From positions 48,670 to 112,669 of the forward strand of contig JAFSXX010000029.1 of the NCBI GenBank assembly GCA_017443845.1: a stretch of 64,000 nucleotides of DNA, in the 5' to 3' direction. Below, in pieces: positions 52,528 to 61,533 of the stretch. The first letter of the stretch is position 1. Every line of letters begins with the position of its first letter. The notes under the pieces are model-generated. The model had not been told where the DNA came from. It made no database searches and worked only from the letters and a program-made list of their open reading frames with translations. The stretch is from Bacteroidales bacterium (GTDB lineage Bacteria; Bacteroidota; Bacteroidia; Bacteroidales; UBA932). The translations under genes and the position numbers were made by a program.

Positions 52528-53925
52528 ATGGCATCGACGGGGAAGGTGAAGACGGTTTGGTACTGCACTTCGTGCGGCAACGAGAGCCCCAAGTGGATGG
52601 GGCGCTGCCCGGCGTGCGGGGAGTGGAATACGATGGTGGAGGAGCCCAAGGCGGCCAAGGCCTCATCTTCGGCCGGCGGCGCCGCGGGACGCGCCAGGGC
52701 CTTCCTGGATGCTTCGGATGCCCGTCCCGAGCCGCTCGAGAGTATCTCCCTCTCCGAGGACAACCGCTTTTCGATCGGGATCGCGGAGCTCGACAGGGTG
52801 CTCGGCGGCGGAATGGTCGAAGGGTCGATGATCCTCATAGGCGGAGAGCCGGGTATCGGCAAGTCCACCCTCTCGCTCCAGATTCCGCTTGCCTGTCACG
52901 GCCTGCGTACGCTCTATGTCTCGGGCGAGGAGAGCGCAAAGCAGATAAAACTGCGGGCCCAGAGGCTCGGGGGCGAGGGTTCGGGATGCCTGGTGCTGAG
53001 CGAGACTCTCCTCGAGAATATTCTCGCCCAGGCGCGCGAGGTCAAGCCTCAGCTGCTCATCGTCGATTCCATACAGACTATCTACAGCGAGGGCATCGAG
53101 TCTTCGGCCGGCAGCGTCTCGCAGGTGCGCGAGTGCGCCTCGTCGCTGCTGCGCTATGCCAAGGAGACTTCGACTCCCGTGATACTTATCGGCCATATTA
53201 CCAAGGACGGCACCATCGCCGGTCCGAAGGTACTGGAGCACATAGTGGATGTGGTCCTGCTCTTCGAGGGCGACACCAAGGGGTCGTACCGCATCCTGCG
53301 CAGTATCAAGAACCGTTTCGGTTCGACCGACGAGCTGGCGGTTTTCGAGATGACCGGCTCCGGCCTGCGGGAGGTCTCCAATCCTTCGGAGATTCTGATT
53401 CCGATGCATCAGGATGACCTGAGCGGTGTGGCCATCAGCGCGATGATGGACGGCACCCGTCCCTTCCTGGTGGAGATCCAGGCGCTGGTCAGCACGGCTG
53501 CCTACGGTACTCCGCAGCGTTCCGCGACGGGCTTCGACAGCCGCCGCCTGAATATGTTGCTGGCTGTCCTTGAGAAGCGCGCCGGGTTCAAGCTGGCGGC
53601 CAAAGATGTCTTCCTGAATGTCGCCGGCGGCCTTCGCGTCACCGACCCCGCCTGCGACCTGGCGATAGTGGCTTCGGTGCTTTCGTCCAATTTCGATCTC
53701 TATATCTCACCAAAGGTGTGTTTCGCCGCCGAGGTGGGCCTGAGCGGCGAGATCCGCCCCGTCCCCCAGGTCGAGCGCCGCATCGCCGAAGCCGAGAAAC
53801 TGGGCTTCGAACAGATCTACATCTCTTCCTTCAACCGCTCCGACGCCTTGAAGCCCCGCGGCGGCAAAATCTCAGTCGTCCCCGTCGCCGACATCCCGGC
53901 CCTCTGCCGGAAACTGTTCCAGTAA
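52528..53925 (+). CDS. radA: DNA repair protein RadA
   Basis: 465 residues. Zinc finger CTSCGNESPKWMGRCPACGE, Walker A GGEPGIGKSTLS, the RadA KNRFG motif (IKNRFGSTDELAVFEM), and a C-terminal Lon-like domain (AAEVGLSGEIRPVPQVERRI). RadA is a RecA-like helicase that extends branch migration in recombination. It is directly downstream of the signalling cluster, perhaps co-transcribed. Immediately after its stop, the 51-bp repeat array begins. Confidence 0.97.
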   Translation: MASTGKVKTVWYCTSCGNESPKWMGRCPACGEWNTMVEEPKAAKASSSAGGAAGRARAFLDASDARPEPLESISLSEDNRFSIGIAELDRVLGGGMVEGSMILIGGEPGIGKSTLSLQIPLACHGLRTLYVSGEESAKQIKLRAQRLGGEGSGCLVLSETLLENILAQAREVKPQLLIVDSIQTIYSEGIESSAGSVSQVRECASSLLRYAKETSTPVILIGHITKDGTIAGPKVLEHIVDVVLLFEGDTKGSYRILRSIKNRFGSTDELAVFEMTGSGLREVSNPSEILIPMHQDDLSGVAISAMMDGTRPFLVEIQALVSTAAYGTPQRSATGFDSRRLNMLLAVLEKRAGFKLAAKDVFLNVAGGLRVTDPACDLAIVASVLSSNFDLYISPKVCFAAEVGLSGEIRPVPQVERRIAEAEKLGFEQIYISSFNRSDALKPRGGKISVVPVADIPALCRKLFQ

Positions 53926-53966
53926 CTCCGGCCAGGCCCCGGATTCTTTTCTTTGGGCGGCTTTCC

Positions 53967-54507
53967 GTCCATGAATTGCGGTGTATTTATGGACGGCGGC
54001 TCGTTTTAGCGGTTCCCGTCCATGAAACGGGCGTTTTTTATGGACGGCGGCTCGTTTTAGCGGCTCCTATCCATGAAAATGGCGTTTTTTATGGACGACG
54101 GTTAGCTTTAGCGGCTCCCATACATGAATTTGGCGTTTTTTATGGACGGCAGCTTATTTTAGCGGTTCCCGTCCATGAATTTGGCGCTTTTTCTGTACGA
54201 CGGTTCGTTTTTGCGGTTCCGTCCATGAAACGGGCGTTTTTTATGGACGGCGGCTCGTTTAAACGGTTCCCATCCATGAAACGGGCGCTTTTTATGGACG
54301 GCGGCTCGTTTTAGCGGCTCCTATCCATGAAAATGGCGTTTTTTATGGACGGCGGTTCGTTTTTGCGGTTCCCGTCCATGATAATGGCGTTTTTTATGGA
54401 CGGTGGCTCGTTTTAGCGGTTCCCGTCCATGAAACGGGCGTTTTTTATGGACGACGGTTAGCTATAGCGGCTCCCATCCATGAAAATGGCGTTTTTTATG
54501 GACGGGG
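53967..54507. repeat. Left array: eleven 51-bp hairpin repeats
   Basis: Units start at 53967, 54018, 54069, 54120, 54171, 54221, 54272, 54323, 54374, 54425 and 54476. The period is 51 bp with one 50-bp step. Each unit begins RTCCATGAAA (one unit has ATACAT), has a variable 4-5 base loop such as CGGGC or TGGC, then GTTTTTTATGGACGG, and a spacer like CGGCTCGTTTTAGCGG with TTCCC or CTCCC. RTCCAT pairs with ATGGAC and the A run with the T run, so every unit can fold. Loop bases vary in a few classes. No unique spacers, so it is not CRISPR. The array lies between radA and the transposase. Confidence 0.95.
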
Positions 54508-54524
54508 CGAAAAAATCTTGATGG

Positions 54525-54559
54525 ATTTGGAGGTTATAGCCGAAGCTTTGTTATCTTTG
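54525..54559 (+). promoter_or_regulatory. Promoter of the transposase gene
   Basis: TTTG at about 54525-54528, a 22-23-bp spacer, TATCTTTG at 54552-54559. The longer spacer makes the -33 part less certain; the -7 box is exact. The ATG at 54605 follows. Confidence 0.6.
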
Positions 54560-54604
54560 CGGAGTCCATAGCCGCGTTGGCGTTGGAGATAATTGTGTAA
54601 GAGA

Positions 54605-55630
54605 ATGGCAATGGAAATCAGCAAGGACACAGTCGTGTCGTCGATTATCAATTCCGGGACATCAATTCCAGAACACTCATTCAGGGGTAAGGAAGATAGG
54701 TGTAGCAGGATTTTTGAGTGGATCTCGGTCAAGAAGGGTGGCGTGTGGCATCTATGTACCCCTGGTAAGTCGCAGCAGGTAATTTTCAGGACAAAAGTCC
54801 ATTATCGTTATGCCATGACACTAATGGCGATGTGCGCTCACGACTGCCCCGGAGTGCATATTATCACTTTTGAGATAATGAGCAATCACGTGCACATCAT
54901 CGCCTTCGGAGAGTATCAACAGGTGATGGCTTTCTTCGCATTGTTCAGAAAGAGACTCCTCAGATACTTCTCTGGAATCGGGGAACCAGTGGATTTGTCG
55001 CAGTTTGACTGTGAGAAATTGATACCGATAGAGAGTCTCGAGTCACTAAGGAACCAGATATGCTATACCAACCGCAATAACTTTGTCGTTGATCCTGACC
55101 ATACGCCGTTCAGTTATCCCTATGGTGCAAATGGATATTATTTTATGCCGTACGCAAAACAAAGGAAGGACAAGGCCTTTGGGGATATGAGCATATTGGC
55201 AAAACGCGAATTTATCCACTCGAGGAATGTCTCATACCCCGATGATTTCATAATCGTGGATGATTATTTTTCGCCGGTAAATTACTGTAGGTTTGACGTA
55301 GGCGAGGGTGTTTTCAGGGATGCGCGACACTACTTCTACAAATTGTCCAAAAATATCGAATGTTATAAGGAGATAGCTGAGCAGCTCGGAGATTCTGTTT
55401 TCTACACTGACGATGAGCTGAATGATGCCATTTATGCTCTCAGTAAAAGTAAATATGATGGTAGGCGTCCCTCTCTGCTGGATAAGAACGAAAAGATTGA
55501 AGTGGCGCAAGTCCTGAGGTATAACTATAACGCTGACAATGCGAAAATATCCAGACTGCTTAAGCTGGATGTCGAAATCGTAGATCAACTGTTTCCGACG
55601 AGGGCAACTGGCAACTCTGTCCATAAATAG
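54605..55630 (+). CDS. Y1/HUH single-strand transposase, RAYT-like, flanked by its repeats
   Basis: 341 residues from the ATG at 54605 (54611 is also possible). IS200/RAYT-type features: EIMSNHVHIIAFGE, with the metal-binding HVH pair at residues 95 and 97, and a candidate catalytic Tyr154 in NQICYTNRNNF, the position of the usual YIxxNP motif. The C-terminal 120 residues extend beyond a minimal Y1 enzyme and end with NAKISRLLKLDVEIVDQLF, like a helix-turn-helix. Moderate GC, lower than neighbours. REP-associated transposases nick and move palindromic repeats. Here the repeats lie on both sides in tandem arrays, and the stop codon is inside a degenerate repeat. Confidence 0.85.
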   Translation: MAMEISKDTVVSSIINSGTSIPEHSFRGKEDRCSRIFEWISVKKGGVWHLCTPGKSQQVIFRTKVHYRYAMTLMAMCAHDCPGVHIITFEIMSNHVHIIAFGEYQQVMAFFALFRKRLLRYFSGIGEPVDLSQFDCEKLIPIESLESLRNQICYTNRNNFVVDPDHTPFSYPYGANGYYFMPYAKQRKDKAFGDMSILAKREFIHSRNVSYPDDFIIVDDYFSPVNYCRFDVGEGVFRDARHYFYKLSKNIECYKEIAEQLGDSVFYTDDELNDAIYALSKSKYDGRRPSLLDKNEKIEVAQVLRYNYNADNAKISRLLKLDVEIVDQLFPTRATGNSVHK

Positions 55631-55669
55631 GGCTGATTATATGGATGGCGCAGTTGAAAAAGGCGGCCC
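55619..55669. repeat. Degenerate 51-bp repeat containing the transposase stop codon
   Basis: Begins GTCCATAAATAG exactly 51 bp before the first unit of the right array and keeps the hairpin TCCATA/TATGGA and the GGCCC end. The last codons of the transposase (VHK-stop) are inside it. Confidence 0.75.
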
Positions 55670-56210
55670 GTCCATAATTATGACGTTATTTATGGACGGC
55701 GGCTCGTTTTAGCGGCTCCCATCCATGAAACAGGTGTTATTTGTGGACGGCGGTTAGCTTTAGCGGCCCCCATCCATGACACAGGCGTTATTTATGGACG
55801 GCGGTTAGCTTTAGCGGCTCCCATCCATGAAACAGGCGCAATTTATGGACGGCGGCTCGTTTTAGCGGCTCCCATCCATGAAACAGGCGCTATTTATGGA
55901 CGACGGCTCGTTTTGACGGCTCCCATCCATGAAACGGGCGTTATTTATGGACGACGGCTCGTTTTGACGGCTCCCATCCATGAAACAGGCGCAATTTATG
56001 GACGGCGGCTCGTTTTGACGGCTCCCATCCATGAAACAGGCGTTATTTATGGACGGCGGTTAGCTTTAGCGGCCCCCATCCATGAAACAGGCGTTATTTA
56101 TGGACGGCGGTTAGCTTTAGCGGTTCCCGTCCATGAAACAGGCGTTATTAATGGACGGCGGTTAGCTTTAGCGGCTCCCATCCATGAAACAGACGTTATT
56201 TATGGACGGC
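55670..56210. repeat. Right array: eleven 51-bp hairpin repeats
   Basis: Units start at 55670, 55721, 55772, 55823, 55874, 55925, 55976, 56027, 56078, 56129 and 56180, an exact 51-bp period. The consensus parts are RTCCATGAAACAGGCG, TTATTTATGGACGG and CGGCTCGTTTTAGCGG with CTCCC, or the GTTAGCTTTAGCGG variant. The loop half is mostly CAGGCGTTAT here, against CGGGCGTTTT or TGGCGTTTT in the left array, so the arrays have diverged and homogenised separately. The number of units, eleven, equals the left array. It ends at the plain sequence before the ECF gene. Confidence 0.95.
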
Positions 56211-56295
56211 GGCTGCGCCGAGCTTGCGGGTGCGGTGCAGTTCGTGAGAAAGATTTGCAACGGGTGCGGTTTGAGGGCGATGGTTTTCGGCGGGG

Positions 56296-56859
56296 TCAGT
56301 TGAGGGAGATGAAGAAGGGCAGGAGCAGGAGGACGGGGTCGTTGCCGTCGGCTACCATTTTCTGGAGAAGGAGGATCAGTTTGCTTTTGCGCTGCTTGAC
56401 GGCGGAGACCGAGATGCCGAGGACCTCGGCTATCTCAGCGTTGCGGAGTCCGTCGCCGAAACTCAGCTCCACTACCTCGCGGTATGGCTGGGGCAGATGG
56501 TCTATGGCCAAAAAGAGGCGCCGGAGGGTCTCCTGCTCGATGATGCTGTTGGTCAAATCGCCGGTTACGGTGTCCTGCTGGCTGAGGTAGCGGTCGCGGG
56601 AGCCGGCCTTCCGCAGAATCGATACTGCGGAGTTGTGAATCGAGGTGTATAGATAGGATTTGAGTGAGGACTCGCTGAGGATCCGGTCCCTTTCGAGATA
56701 GGTCTTGTATATGGCATCCTGCACGATATCTTCCGACAGGAAGGAGAAATCCTCACCCAGGAACCGCGACGCATATAGCAGCAGGGCGGGATAATAATCT
56801 TCGTAAAAAGATTTCATCCGTCCGTTTATAAAGTCCTTATAGATATGGCCGTGACTCAT
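56296..56859 (-). CDS. ECF RNA polymerase sigma factor
   Basis: 187 residues from the ATG at 56859. A longer frame to 56964 is unlikely, and MKSFYEDYYP at 56817 is an alternative start because a TAACTTTG box lies very close. Region 2 contains ALLLYASRFLGED and SEDIVQDAIYKTYLERDRIL. Region 4 has LPQPYREVVELSFGDGLRNA and EIAEVLGISVSAVKQRKSKL. It is divergent from a FecR anti-sigma gene, the usual pairing for Bacteroidota polysaccharide or peptide uptake loci. It likely activates the SusCD genes at 58.1 kb. Confidence 0.93.
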   Translation of the reverse strand: MSHGHIYKDFINGRMKSFYEDYYPALLLYASRFLGEDFSFLSEDIVQDAIYKTYLERDRILSESSLKSYLYTSIHNSAVSILRKAGSRDRYLSQQDTVTGDLTNSIIEQETLRRLFLAIDHLPQPYREVVELSFGDGLRNAEIAEVLGISVSAVKQRKSKLILLLQKMVADGNDPVLLLLPFFISLN

Positions 56860-56944
56860 CTCTACAAAGTTATAAAACAAATAACAAAAAAAGAAACTGT
56901 CCTTTTCGTGGCGGGTTGCGTTATAATAATGTAAAGGCACATAT

Positions 56945-58093
56945 ATGTACAAACTTGAAGACATCCCGGATTACATAATCAAAACCTTGGCGGGAAGCGC
57001 CACCGAGGAGGAAAAACGGCTATTGGAATCCTGGCGCGGAGAGAGCCCCGAAAACGAGGCTCTTTACAGAAAACTGACCGACAGCGACTATCTCGACAGG
57101 GAGTATGCCAAATGGAAGACCATCGAGTCTTCAGGGCCATACCGCGAGATGCGCTCCAGGGTCCGTTCGGGCAGCAAACCCCTGAGAATCATAGCCTATT
57201 CGGTCGCTGCCGCCGCAGCTGCCGTGGCGGTATTCCTGGTGATCACAATATTCCGCCAGAAGGAGCAGGAGTATAAAGACCTGCTGGCCGCATACAATAC
57301 CGAGAAATATGTGACGATGATCCATCCCGGTGAGACGAAGGCGACCCTCACGACCGACAACGGCAAGATATTCGTGCTCGGAAACGAATCGGAAAAGGAG
57401 GCGGATGCATTCGTGGCCGACAGGGAGAAGAAAAACAGGGAGGCGTTCAACAACCTGACGATTCCCCGCGGCGGCGAGTACCACATAACCCTCGAGGACA
57501 GCACGGAGGTGTGGCTCAACGCCGCCTCGTCGCTGGTTTATCCCGAAACCTTCAACGAACAGCAGAGGGTGGTGGAAATCACGGGCGAGGCCTATTTCAA
57601 GGTAGCGAAGGACAAATCCAGGGTCTTTGTGATTAAGACGGCCGGGCAGGACATATATGTATATGGCACCGAGCTGAATGTGATGTCGTATGAAGAGGAA
57701 CCGTTCGTCGTCACGACTCTCGTCAAGGGAAGCATTTCCCTCAAGAACCGGCAGGCTGGGGATGCGGAGCTCATCCTGACCCCGGGACATCAGGCCTCCT
57801 TCGCCCGTTCGAGCGGGGAGACCTCGGTGGCCAGCGTCAATACCGAAGTCGTGACCTGCTGGCGCAACGGAATGTTCGTATTCGAGAATCAGTGCCTCGA
57901 CCAGATAATGAGACAGTTGAGCCGCTGGTATGACTTCGACTATGAATTTGTCACCGAAGACGCGGCCAAGACAGTGTTTATGGGCCGTATGCCCCGTTAC
58001 GGCAGTTTCGGCAGCGTGCTGGAAATCCTCGAAAAGAGCGGAAACCTCAAATTCGAGGCGACGGAGGACAAGATACTGATCTCCCTCAAATAG
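56945..58093 (+). CDS. FecR-family anti-sigma factor
   Basis: 382 residues. The N-terminal cytoplasmic segment has ETLAGSATEEEKRLLESW-like features (LAGSATEEEKRLLESWRGES). One membrane helix lies at about 80-102 (IIAYSVAAAAAAVAVFLVIT). The periplasmic FecR domain has TIPRGGEYHITLEDSTEVWL and AYFKVAKDKSRVFVIKTAGQ. The C-terminal DUF4974 domain includes FENQCLDQIMRQLSRWYDFD. It holds the adjacent ECF sigma factor until signalled by the STN domain of the SusC protein downstream. The SusC gene follows 23 bp later. Confidence 0.94.
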   Translation: MYKLEDIPDYIIKTLAGSATEEEKRLLESWRGESPENEALYRKLTDSDYLDREYAKWKTIESSGPYREMRSRVRSGSKPLRIIAYSVAAAAAAVAVFLVITIFRQKEQEYKDLLAAYNTEKYVTMIHPGETKATLTTDNGKIFVLGNESEKEADAFVADREKKNREAFNNLTIPRGGEYHITLEDSTEVWLNAASSLVYPETFNEQQRVVEITGEAYFKVAKDKSRVFVIKTAGQDIYVYGTELNVMSYEEEPFVVTTLVKGSISLKNRQAGDAELILTPGHQASFARSSGETSVASVNTEVVTCWRNGMFVFENQCLDQIMRQLSRWYDFDYEFVTEDAAKTVFMGRMPRYGSFGSVLEILEKSGNLKFEATEDKILISLK

Positions 58094-58116
58094 ACCCTAA
58101 TCTTAACAAAAACCAT

Positions 58117-61100
58117 ATGCGTACTTTTTCTTACATGCGAAAGGTTTTGATCGTTGCGACGATGCTGCTGATGCCGGTACTGGCATTGGCGCAGAATTTC
58201 AACGTCAACTATCGCAATGCGACAATCTCGCAGGTCCTTTCGGACATCGAAAGCCGGACGGACTACTCTTTCATCTACCAGAGGCAGGTGCTGGAAAACA
58301 CTCCGGCGATCACCTGCGAGCTCAACAACGCCACACTGGCGGAAGTGCTTGACAAGGTATGCTCGCAAAGCGGCCTTGCCTACGAAATCATTCAGAAATC
58401 CATCGTTCTGCGCAAGGCCGAAGCAGTCGCCGGACCTCAGGGAACCCTGACGGTCAGGGGACGTATTGTCGATGCCGATGACGGCCTTGGAATCCCCTTC
58501 GCCGGAATCCAGGTCAGAGGTACGACCTCCGGCGTCGCCGCCGATGCCAACGGTAATTTCGTCATCTCCGGCGTGAAGCCCGATGCCGTCCTGGTCGTAT
58601 CGTCGATCGGATACCGCAACGAATCGGTAGCTGTAAACGGCCGCCGCTCCGTGGATATATCCCTCGACAAGGACCGCCAGGTGCTCGATGAGACCATCGT
58701 CGTCGCCTACGGTACCGCCAAGAAGGGGTCGCTGACCGGTTCGGCGGCTGTCATCCAGTCGGAGGATCTTGAGAAACGAATCACTTCCAACATCTCCAAG
58801 GCCCTTGACGGACAGGTGGCCGGCGTGATGACTACCAGCGGAACCGGCCAGCCCGGCGAGGGCGCCAGCGTCATCGTCCGTGGTTACGGCTCCATCAATG
58901 CTTCGATGAGTCCTCTCTATGTAGTGGACGGTATCCCTTACGACGGCGGACTCTCCGCTCTCAACCCCGCCGATATCGAAAGTATGACGGTCCTCAAGGA
59001 TGCATCCTCCGGAGCCCTCTACGGTGCCCGCGGTGCGAACGGCGTCGTGCTGATTACCACCAAGAAGGGTGTTGCCGACAAAGTGACGGTAAGCTACAAC
59101 GGTACGGTCGGCTGGTCCAACCCCGCCATCAAGGCCTATGACCGCGTCAACTCCAGGGACTTCGTCCAGCTGACATTCGAGTCGCTGCGCGCCGGCTTCA
59201 TGGCGTCGGGATCCTACGACTGGGATACCGCGAGCCAGATGGCCCGCGAGAACCTCTCCACCACCCTCGGAGGAGAGAAGTACAATCCTTTCAAGAAATA
59301 TACCTGGGAGACCATTATCGGAGCCGACGGATTTGTCCAGGCCGATGCGGTTCCCGCCTGGGAAGAGGACTGGCTTGAGGACGGCGCCCTCCGCCACAAC
59401 GCCTTCCGTCAGGAGCACGTGGTATCGGTATCGGGCGGTACCAAGAAACTCCGTTCCTTCATGTCCCTCGGATATACAGACGAGAACGGTTACATCGTCC
59501 AGACCGGATTCAAGCGCTACAGCGGCCGCGCCAAGATCGACGCCCAGCCCAATGACTTCTTCGCAACCGGAGCCAATGTCTCCCTCTCGAGTACGGTCCA
59601 CAGCGGTGTGAGGCCCGAAGGTGACGATACCGGCAACCCTATCGTCTATGCGCAGAGGATGGGCCCCATCTATCCCGTTTACGAGAAGGACCTCGAAGGC
59701 AACGACCTCCACGACGCTAACGGCAACAGGATTATCGACTACGGTGACATGCGTCCCTGGGACCCCGGCAGCAGCGTGATCGGCCGTCTCTACGACAACA
59801 GCACCGATTACTACTATATCAACTCCGGTATCCGTACCTACGCTACCCTGGGTTCCGACAGCGACAAGGCAGGCTTCCTCAAGGGCCTCAAGTTCACCGT
59901 GAACTTCGGTAGCGACATCCGCGACCTCCAGGAATATGCATATTACAATATGTATCACGGAGGTTCCGCCGCATCGAACGGCAAGCTCAATCGTTATGCG
60001 TCCCGCCGTGTCAGCTACACGGTCAACGAGCTGCTCACCTACAACCGCAACTTCGGCAAGCACGGATTCGACATCCTCGCAGGCCACGAATTCTACCGTT
60101 ACAATTACCGTTATCTGATGGCAACCAGGACCAACCTCATCGACGGTATCCACGAACTTCGTCCGGCGACGGCGAGCATCGACAATGATTCCTACAGCCA
60201 GAATTACGCGATTGAATCGTGGCTGAGCCGTTTCAACTACAACTACGATGAGAAGTACTACTTCAGCGCATCCCTCCGCCGTGACGGCAGTTCCCGATTC
60301 AACAAGGATTACCGCTGGGGTAACTTCTGGTCCGTCGGTGCCAACTGGCGTATCTCCAAGGAGCACTGGTTCGACGGCATCGACTGGGTCAACAACCTCA
60401 ACCTCAAGGTTTCCTACGGTATGCAGGGTAATGACGACCTCGACACCTACTACGCTTGGCAGAGCCTCTACAACCTCGATTACGCCAACGACGGAATGTC
60501 GGGTGCGGTGATCTCCTCCCTCGAAAACACCAACATCTCCTGGGAGAAGAACGCCAACCTGAACGTCGGCTTCGACGCGAGCCTCTTCCAGAACCGCCTG
60601 AATGTCGGCCTGGAGTGGTACAAACGCCTTACCACCGATATGCTCCTCAACTACCCGATGGCTCTCTCGACCGGCTTCAGCGGATATGACGCGAATGTCG
60701 GAAGTATGGTCAACAAGGGCCTCGAGTGGACCATCAGCGGAGTCATAATGGACACGAAGGATTTCTTCTGGAGGACCACGTTCACCGGCTCGACCATCAG
60801 GAACAAGATCCTCTCCCTGACCGAAGAGACCCCTTCGTGGGTGAGCGGCCAGAGGATCTATGAGGTGGGACTTCCTATCTACACCTTCTATATGGTCCGC
60901 CACGCCGGCGTCAACCCCGATACCGGTAAGGAACTCTTCTGGACATACGACAGCATCGATGAGGATGGCAACTATGTGAATGAGCATACGACCGAGGATT
61001 ATACCGAGGCTACAGCCCACAAGTATTATGTCGGAAGCCGCATCCCCAAACTCACCGGTTCGCTCGGAATGGAATTCGAGTTCCTCCGGGGCTTCGATTT

Positions 61101-61521
61101 CAGCTTCCTGACCACCTTCTCGCTGGGCGGAAAGATCTACGACTCGATGTACAATGCCATCCTGCATCCGGGTTACAACAAGGCAATCTCCACGAAGGTC
61201 CTCGAGCGCTGGCAGAAGCCGGGCGACATTACCGAGGTGCCCGCACTGGATATAACCAATGCCGCGACCCACACCAATGACCGTTCCCTCGTCGATGCAT
61301 CCTACTTCTCGATTAAGAGCATCACCCTCGGCTATACCCTTCCCAGGAATATCGTGAGCAAGGTTGGAGCCAGCAAGATGAGGATCTACGCTTCGCTCGA
61401 CAACTACTTCCTATTCACCCACCTCAATGGTCTGAACCCGCAGTACAGCTTCGGTGGCACCACAAATTATGTCATCGCTCCCCAGAAGACTATGGCTCTT
61501 GGCCTCAATCTTACCCTTTAA
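58117..61521 (+). CDS. SusC/RagA TonB-linked outer-membrane protein with STN signalling domain
   Basis: 1134 residues (the ATG at 58135 is an alternative start). Signal peptide ending ALAQ, an STN domain (FNVNYRNATISQVLSDIESR, then LAEVLDKVCSQSGLAYEI), and a CarboxypepD_reg-like domain (VRGRIVDADDGLGIPFAGIQ). A plug with the SusC signature DASSGALYGARGANGVVLIT is followed by a barrel ending TMALGLNLTL. The STN domain lets it signal through FecR to the ECF factor, so uptake and expression are tied together. It is followed by its susD partner 12 bp later. Confidence 0.97.
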   Translation: MRTFSYMRKVLIVATMLLMPVLALAQNFNVNYRNATISQVLSDIESRTDYSFIYQRQVLENTPAITCELNNATLAEVLDKVCSQSGLAYEIIQKSIVLRKAEAVAGPQGTLTVRGRIVDADDGLGIPFAGIQVRGTTSGVAADANGNFVISGVKPDAVLVVSSIGYRNESVAVNGRRSVDISLDKDRQVLDETIVVAYGTAKKGSLTGSAAVIQSEDLEKRITSNISKALDGQVAGVMTTSGTGQPGEGASVIVRGYGSINASMSPLYVVDGIPYDGGLSALNPADIESMTVLKDASSGALYGARGANGVVLITTKKGVADKVTVSYNGTVGWSNPAIKAYDRVNSRDFVQLTFESLRAGFMASGSYDWDTASQMARENLSTTLGGEKYNPFKKYTWETIIGADGFVQADAVPAWEEDWLEDGALRHNAFRQEHVVSVSGGTKKLRSFMSLGYTDENGYIVQTGFKRYSGRAKIDAQPNDFFATGANVSLSSTVHSGVRPEGDDTGNPIVYAQRMGPIYPVYEKDLEGNDLHDANGNRIIDYGDMRPWDPGSSVIGRLYDNSTDYYYINSGIRTYATLGSDSDKAGFLKGLKFTVNFGSDIRDLQEYAYYNMYHGGSAASNGKLNRYASRRVSYTVNELLTYNRNFGKHGFDILAGHEFYRYNYRYLMATRTNLIDGIHELRPATASIDNDSYSQNYAIESWLSRFNYNYDEKYYFSASLRRDGSSRFNKDYRWGNFWSVGANWRISKEHWFDGIDWVNNLNLKVSYGMQGNDDLDTYYAWQSLYNLDYANDGMSGAVISSLENTNISWEKNANLNVGFDASLFQNRLNVGLEWYKRLTTDMLLNYPMALSTGFSGYDANVGSMVNKGLEWTISGVIMDTKDFFWRTTFTGSTIRNKILSLTEETPSWVSGQRIYEVGLPIYTFYMVRHAGVNPDTGKELFWTYDSIDEDGNYVNEHTTEDYTEATAHKYYVGSRIPKLTGSLGMEFEFLRGFDFSFLTTFSLGGKIYDSMYNAILHPGYNKAISTKVLERWQKPGDITEVPALDITNAATHTNDRSLVDASYFSIKSITLGYTLPRNIVSKVGASKMRIYASLDNYFLFTHLNGLNPQYSFGGTTNYVIAPQKTMALGLNLTL

Positions 61522-61533
61522 TCCGTAACTGCC

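Noticed and set aside
53967..56210. CRISPR array reading of the 51-bp repeats
   Set aside because: There are no unique spacers. The whole 51-bp unit repeats, with variants shared between units, and no cas genes are nearby.
55913..56590. Protein made of 17-residue repeats (APIHETGVIYGRRL type) read through the right array
   Set aside because: It arises because 51 is a multiple of 3. In the left array one 50-bp step shifts the frame. The frame also runs antisense through the ECF gene, and no RBS or signal is seen.
57997..61272. 1091-codon minus-strand open frame
   Set aside because: Antisense to the susC gene, whose STN, plug and barrel motifs are unmistakable. The frame is an artefact of codon bias.
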